The notes beneath the pieces are model-generated. The model was given only the letters and a program-made list of their open reading frames with translations. It was not told where the DNA came from and ran no database searches. Of a stretch of 64,000 nt of DNA, positions 61,070-64,000 are shown piece after piece. This DNA is from Lysobacter defluvii IMMIB APB-9 = DSM 18482 (GTDB lineage Bacteria > Pseudomonadota > Gammaproteobacteria > Xanthomonadales > Xanthomonadaceae). The position numbers and the translations under genes were made by a program. Every line of letters begins with the position of its first letter. Position 1 is the stretch's first letter. The stretch is taken from contig NZ_AUHT01000004.1 of assembly GCF_000423325.1 (NCBI RefSeq), positions 124,001 through 188,000 on the forward strand, in the 5' to 3' direction.

Positions 61070-61981
61070 ATGCAGTTCAAGGACTACTACGGGATCCTCG
61101 GCGTGGAGCCCAGCGCGGGCGAGGCGGAGATCAAGACCGCTTACCGCAGGCTCGCGCGCAAGTACCACCCCGACGTCAGCAAGGAGGCCGATGCCGAGGA
61201 GCGCTTCAAGGCGGTGAACGAGGCCTACGAGGCGCTGCGCGATCCGCAGAAGCGGGCCGCCTACGACCAGTTGCGCTCGCGCGGCTACCGGCCCGGCGAC
61301 GAGGTCCGTCCGCCCCCGGGCGGGTTCGGGGGCGGTGGCTTCGACGGCATGGACTTCGAGGAGATCTTCGCCGGCGGCGGTGCCGGCGGCGGCTTCAGCG
61401 ACTTCTTCGAGGAGCTGTTCGGCCGGGGCCGCGGCGCGGGTTTCGGTGGCGGCTACCAGCAGCCCGGCGCGCGGGCCGCGCGCGATACCCGCGCCAAGCT
61501 GTCGGTCCCGCTGGAGAACGTCTATTCGGGCGGCCCGGTGCGCATCAACGTCGGCGGGAAGGCCTTCGACCTGAAGATCCCGAGGGGCATCCACGAGGGC
61601 AAGTCGATCCGGCTGGCGGGGCAGGGCAGTGGCGGCGGCGACCTGCTGCTGGAGATCGAGTACGCGGCCCATCCGCGCTTCGAGGTGGACGGGCGCAACA
61701 TCATCCACGTGCTGCCCGTCGCGCCGTGGGAAGCGGCGCTGGGCGCCACCATCACCGTGCCTACGCTGGGCGGCGACGTCGAGCTGCGGATACCGCCGGG
61801 CTCGGAAGCCGGGCGCAAGCTGCGCCTGCGCGGCCGGGGACTGCCGGGGCGGCCCGGCGAGGCCGACGGCGACCAGGTAGTGGAGCTCGAAGTACTGGCG
61901 CCGGTCCCGCGCGGCGAGGCCCAGACCCGGGCCTACGAACAGATGCGCGACGCGTTCGGGGACTCCTGGCGCCGCGCCTGA
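61070..61981 (+). CDS. cbpA: DnaJ-class co-chaperone, CbpA-like
   Basis: The 303-residue protein has an N-terminal J domain with H33-P-D35 (KYHPDVSKEA), a Gly/Phe-rich region (about 80-140), and the two-part C-terminal substrate-binding domain (KLSVPLENVYSGGPVRINV, LKIPRGIHEGKSIRLAGQG). The DnaJ zinc finger is absent, as in CbpA. It stimulates DnaK. CGGAG precedes the ATG. No cbpM-type modulator gene lies behind it. Confidence 0.9.
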   Translation: MQFKDYYGILGVEPSAGEAEIKTAYRRLARKYHPDVSKEADAEERFKAVNEAYEALRDPQKRAAYDQLRSRGYRPGDEVRPPPGGFGGGGFDGMDFEEIFAGGGAGGGFSDFFEELFGRGRGAGFGGGYQQPGARAARDTRAKLSVPLENVYSGGPVRINVGGKAFDLKIPRGIHEGKSIRLAGQGSGGGDLLLEIEYAAHPRFEVDGRNIIHVLPVAPWEAALGATITVPTLGGDVELRIPPGSEAGRKLRLRGRGLPGRPGEADGDQVVELEVLAPVPRGEAQTRAYEQMRDAFGDSWRRA

Positions 61982-61985
61982 GGCC

Positions 61986-62351
61986 TCAGCCCGGAAGCAG
62001 CTGGGAGATCACTTCCCCCAGGTCGGCCTCGTTGAAGGGCTTGGTGATGTAGGCGCGCGCGCCCTGGCGCATGCCCCAGACCCGGTCGGTGTCCTGGTCC
62101 TTGGTGGTGACCAGCACGACCGGGATATGGCGCGTGGCCTCGTCCCGGCAGATCGAACGGGTGGCCTGGAAGCCGTTGAGGTTGGGCATGACCACGTCCA
62201 TCAGGACCAGGTCGGGCAGCTCGCGCCGGGTGATCTCCACGCCTTCGGCGCCATCTTCCGCGGTCAGCGCCTCATGGCCGAGTTTCTCGACGATGCGACG
62301 GATGCCCATCAGCTGGGATGGGGAGTCGTCGACGATGAGGATGCGGGCCAT
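61986..62351 (-). CDS. pilH: PilH-type response regulator
   Basis: The 121-residue single receiver domain has the acidic pocket D8-D9, phospho-acceptor D52 in VLMDVVMPNLNG, and Thr-Thr-Lys in VLVTTKDQDTD, with K in YITKPF. The RIVEKLGHEALTAEDGAEGVE and WGMRQGARAYITKPF parts match PilH of the Pil-Chp twitching-motility system. No pilG or pilI neighbours are in the window; it stands alone, as often in Xanthomonadaceae. It ends 4 bases from the converging cbpA stop. Confidence 0.88.
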   Translation of the reverse strand: MARILIVDDSPSQLMGIRRIVEKLGHEALTAEDGAEGVEITRRELPDLVLMDVVMPNLNGFQATRSICRDEATRHIPVVLVTTKDQDTDRVWGMRQGARAYITKPFNEADLGEVISQLLPG

Positions 62352-62410
62352 GGTTGCTCCGTTGCGTGACGCGTCGATTGTAGCTGCGCGACGTTGCGTG
62401 GCAAGGCGTG

Positions 62411-63403
62411 TCACAAGGTGACGAGTGTGCGCCCAAGCGAGCCGCCCGCGAGCATCGTTTCGAACACCCCGGGCAGCCCCTCCAGCCCGACCTCGCGGGT
62501 GCAGATGCGCTCCAGGTGGTCCGGCTTCCAGTCACTGGCCAGGTGCTGCCAGACCGCTTCGCGGATGTCGCGGGCGGTGCCCGCGGAGGCGACGCCCAGC
62601 AGGGACACCCCGCGGATGATGAAGGGCATCACGGTGGCGTCCAGTGCGTGGGACGCGGCCAGCCCCGCGCTGGCGACGTTGCCGTAGGGCACGGTCTGCG
62701 CAAGCAGGCTCGACAGCATCGGCCCACCGACGTTGTCGAGGCCGCCTCCGAACCGCGCCGACTCCATCGGGCGGGTGGTGGCCAGCGCGTCGCGCCCGAG
62801 CACCTCGCTTGCGCCGAGCCCGTGCAGGTAGTCGTGCTGGTCGGCCTTGCCGCTGACCGCGTGCACCTCGAAGCCCGCCTTGCGGAAGATCGCCACCGCC
62901 AGCGAGCCGACGCCGCCGGTCGCGCCGGTGACCACCAGCGGGCCCATCTCCGGGCGCTGGCGGTTCTCGACCATGCGGAACAGGGCCAGCGCGGCGGTGA
63001 AGCCCGCGGTGCCGAGGATCATGCTCTCGCGCAGCGCCAGCCCCGCCGGCAGCGGGATCGCCCACTTCGCCTCCAGCCGGACGTAGCGGCTGTAGCCGCC
63101 GTCGCGGGTTTCGCTGAGGCCGCATCCCGTGACCAGCACCGCGTCGCCCTCGCGGAAGGCGGGGTCACTGGAACGCACCACGTGCCCGGCGACGTCGATG
63201 CCGCCCACGAGCGGGAAGCGGCGCAGGATCTTCCCCTTGCCGGTGCCCGCCAGGGCGTCCTTGAAGTTGACCGACGAGTGCACCGCCTCGATCACCACCT
63301 CGCCCGGCGCGAGGTCGTCCAGCGAGACCTGCTCGATGCCGCTGCGGTAGCCGGCGTCGTCGTTGTGGATGCGGAAGGCGTCGAAGCGGGCGGGGATGCT
63401 CAC
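62411..63403 (-). CDS. YhdH/AcuI-type acrylyl-CoA reductase / quinone oxidoreductase
   Basis: The 330-residue zinc-independent medium-chain dehydrogenase has SSVNFKDALAGTGKGKILRRFPLVGGIDVAGHVV, the nucleotide-binding VTGATGGVGSLAVAIFRKAGF, and GLDNVGGPMLSSLL. This is the AcuI/YhdH type, which reduces acrylyl-CoA with NADPH and limits its toxicity. Translation probably starts at GTG 63403 (VSIPARFDAFRI), with GGAGTG upstream, not at ATG 63445. Confidence 0.9.
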   Translation of the reverse strand: MSIPARFDAFRIHNDDAGYRSGIEQVSLDDLAPGEVVIEAVHSSVNFKDALAGTGKGKILRRFPLVGGIDVAGHVVRSSDPAFREGDAVLVTGCGLSETRDGGYSRYVRLEAKWAIPLPAGLALRESMILGTAGFTAALALFRMVENRQRPEMGPLVVTGATGGVGSLAVAIFRKAGFEVHAVSGKADQHDYLHGLGASEVLGRDALATTRPMESARFGGGLDNVGGPMLSSLLAQTVPYGNVASAGLAASHALDATVMPFIIRGVSLLGVASAGTARDIREAVWQHLASDWKPDHLERICTREVGLEGLPGVFETMLAGGSLGRTLVTL

Positions 63404-63464
63404 GGTGCAAGGCACTCCGGGTGGGGGAAGGCCATTGTGCGACATCGCCCGCGGGAAGGGACCC

Positions 63465-64000
63465 TCAGCGCAGGGCAGTGCGCTTCTTGCCCTCGAGCCA
63501 CTTGGCGCTGGGCAGCGGCCGGTACGCGCGCATCCACGCCAGCATGGCGTCGACGTCGTCGCCCAGCCACAGGTCCTGGCGCTGCTCCGGATGGACGAAG
63601 CGCTCGCCCACCATCCGGTCCATCATCGCCGCCAGCGGCTGGTAGAAGCCCGCGACATCCAGGAACGCGCAGGGCCGGTCACCGATGCCCAGCTGCCGCC
63701 AGGTGAGCATCTCGAACATCTCCTCCAGCGTCCCGAACCCGCCCGGCAGCGCCACGAACCCGTCGGCCAGGTCGAACATCCGCTGCTTGCGCTGGTGCAT
63801 GTTGGCGACCACCTCCAACCGCGTCGCCCCGCGGTGCGCCATCTCCAGGTTCACCAACTGCTCCGGGATCACCCCCGTGACCTCGCCACCCGCCTCGAGC
63901 ACCGCATCGGCGACGATCCCCATCAACCCCACGTTGCCCCCGCCGTACACCAGCCCCAGCCCTTCCTCCGCCAGCCGCCTTCCGACCAGCGCCGCCGCCT
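63465..64000 (-). CDS. LOG-family protein (cytokinin-type phosphoribohydrolase), 5' end outside the window
   Basis: The frame is open to the window edge, so the N-terminus is missing; about 177 residues are visible. The Rossmann-like fold carries LVYGGGNVGLMGIVADAVLEAGGEVTGVIPEQL and the nucleotide-binding PGGFGTLEEMFEMLTWRQLG, the hallmark of the LOG/TIGR00730 family. These enzymes release adenine or related bases from nucleoside monophosphates. The C-terminus WLEGKKRTALR is basic. Confidence 0.9.
   Translation of the reverse strand, partial: AAALVGRRLAEEGLGLVYGGGNVGLMGIVADAVLEAGGEVTGVIPEQLVNLEMAHRGATRLEVVANMHQRKQRMFDLADGFVALPGGFGTLEEMFEMLTWRQLGIGDRPCAFLDVAGFYQPLAAMMDRMVGERFVHPEQRQDLWLGDDVDAMLAWMRAYRPLPSAKWLEGKKRTALR

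Overview
The window is a stretch of chromosome from a high-GC gammaproteobacterium, very probably a Xanthomonadaceae member close to Luteimonas or Lysobacter. This rests on the very high G+C at third codon positions, the smc-zipA-ligA-epmA order, a MetX-family enzyme of the serine O-succinyltransferase type known from this family, a PilH-type response regulator, and dispersed intergenic repeats of a kind common in these genomes. I cannot name the species. Genes are packed tightly, with many 4-base start/stop overlaps. I see no insertion sequence, phage, integrase or CRISPR array, and no island of foreign base composition.

Layout. 1-1501: end of a kynurenine-type catabolic cluster (aldehyde dehydrogenase and RidA-type deaminase), then a REP-like repeat pair. 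1759-9252: M13 metallopeptidase, a PNPOx-like stress protein, an SDR oxidoreductase, a serine hydrolase lipoprotein, and a DUF502 / lipoprotein hydrolase / glutaminase group. 9260-16933: a methyltransferase with a small basic protein, an HDOD protein, a CYP152-type P450 with a small overlapping partner, a small Cys-tailed protein, phospholipase D, YbiI, an MscS channel and a COG4315 lipoprotein. 16935-25700: RaiA/HPF, patatin, an ABC1/UbiB kinase, glycosyltransferase 9, TrhA/hemolysin III, a split lipoate ligase (LplB+LplA), FMN reductase, a DUF4136 lipoprotein, cytochrome b561, and a small Cys protein with a TPR lipoprotein. 25731-30124: a flavoprotein, dinB, pssA, a PspC protein, a small membrane protein, a palindrome and terminator that may bound an sRNA, and tRNA-Leu(CAA).

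30196-38129 is a complete cytochrome c maturation operon ccmABCDEFGHI, read on the minus strand, with the MetX-family acyltransferase gene 17 bases behind it. 38164-43423 holds a DUF3293 protein, the aminotransferase/omega-amidase pair YbdL-YafV, and an NfeD-stomatin-thioredoxin set. 43506-48138 holds a second COG4315 lipoprotein, rluB, scpB, scpA, and a YciI/BolA pair. 48229-56847 is smc-zipA-ligA-epmA-mtnA. 56853-64000 has a CPBP membrane protease, gyrA, a Prx5 peroxiredoxin, a DnaJ-class co-chaperone, pilH, an acrylyl-CoA reductase-like oxidoreductase and the C-terminal part of a LOG-family protein.

Functional links: smc, scpA and scpB supply all three condensin subunits. The MetX-family enzyme, YbdL-YafV and MtnA all touch sulfur amino acid synthesis or salvage. 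No clearly new multi-gene system is visible. The points most worth following up are the split lipoate ligase with its ribosome-binding site buried in a 27-base palindrome, the CYP152 peroxygenase and its partner, the possible sRNA near 29.6 kb, and the FNR-type dyad between the P450 operon and the Cys-tailed protein.
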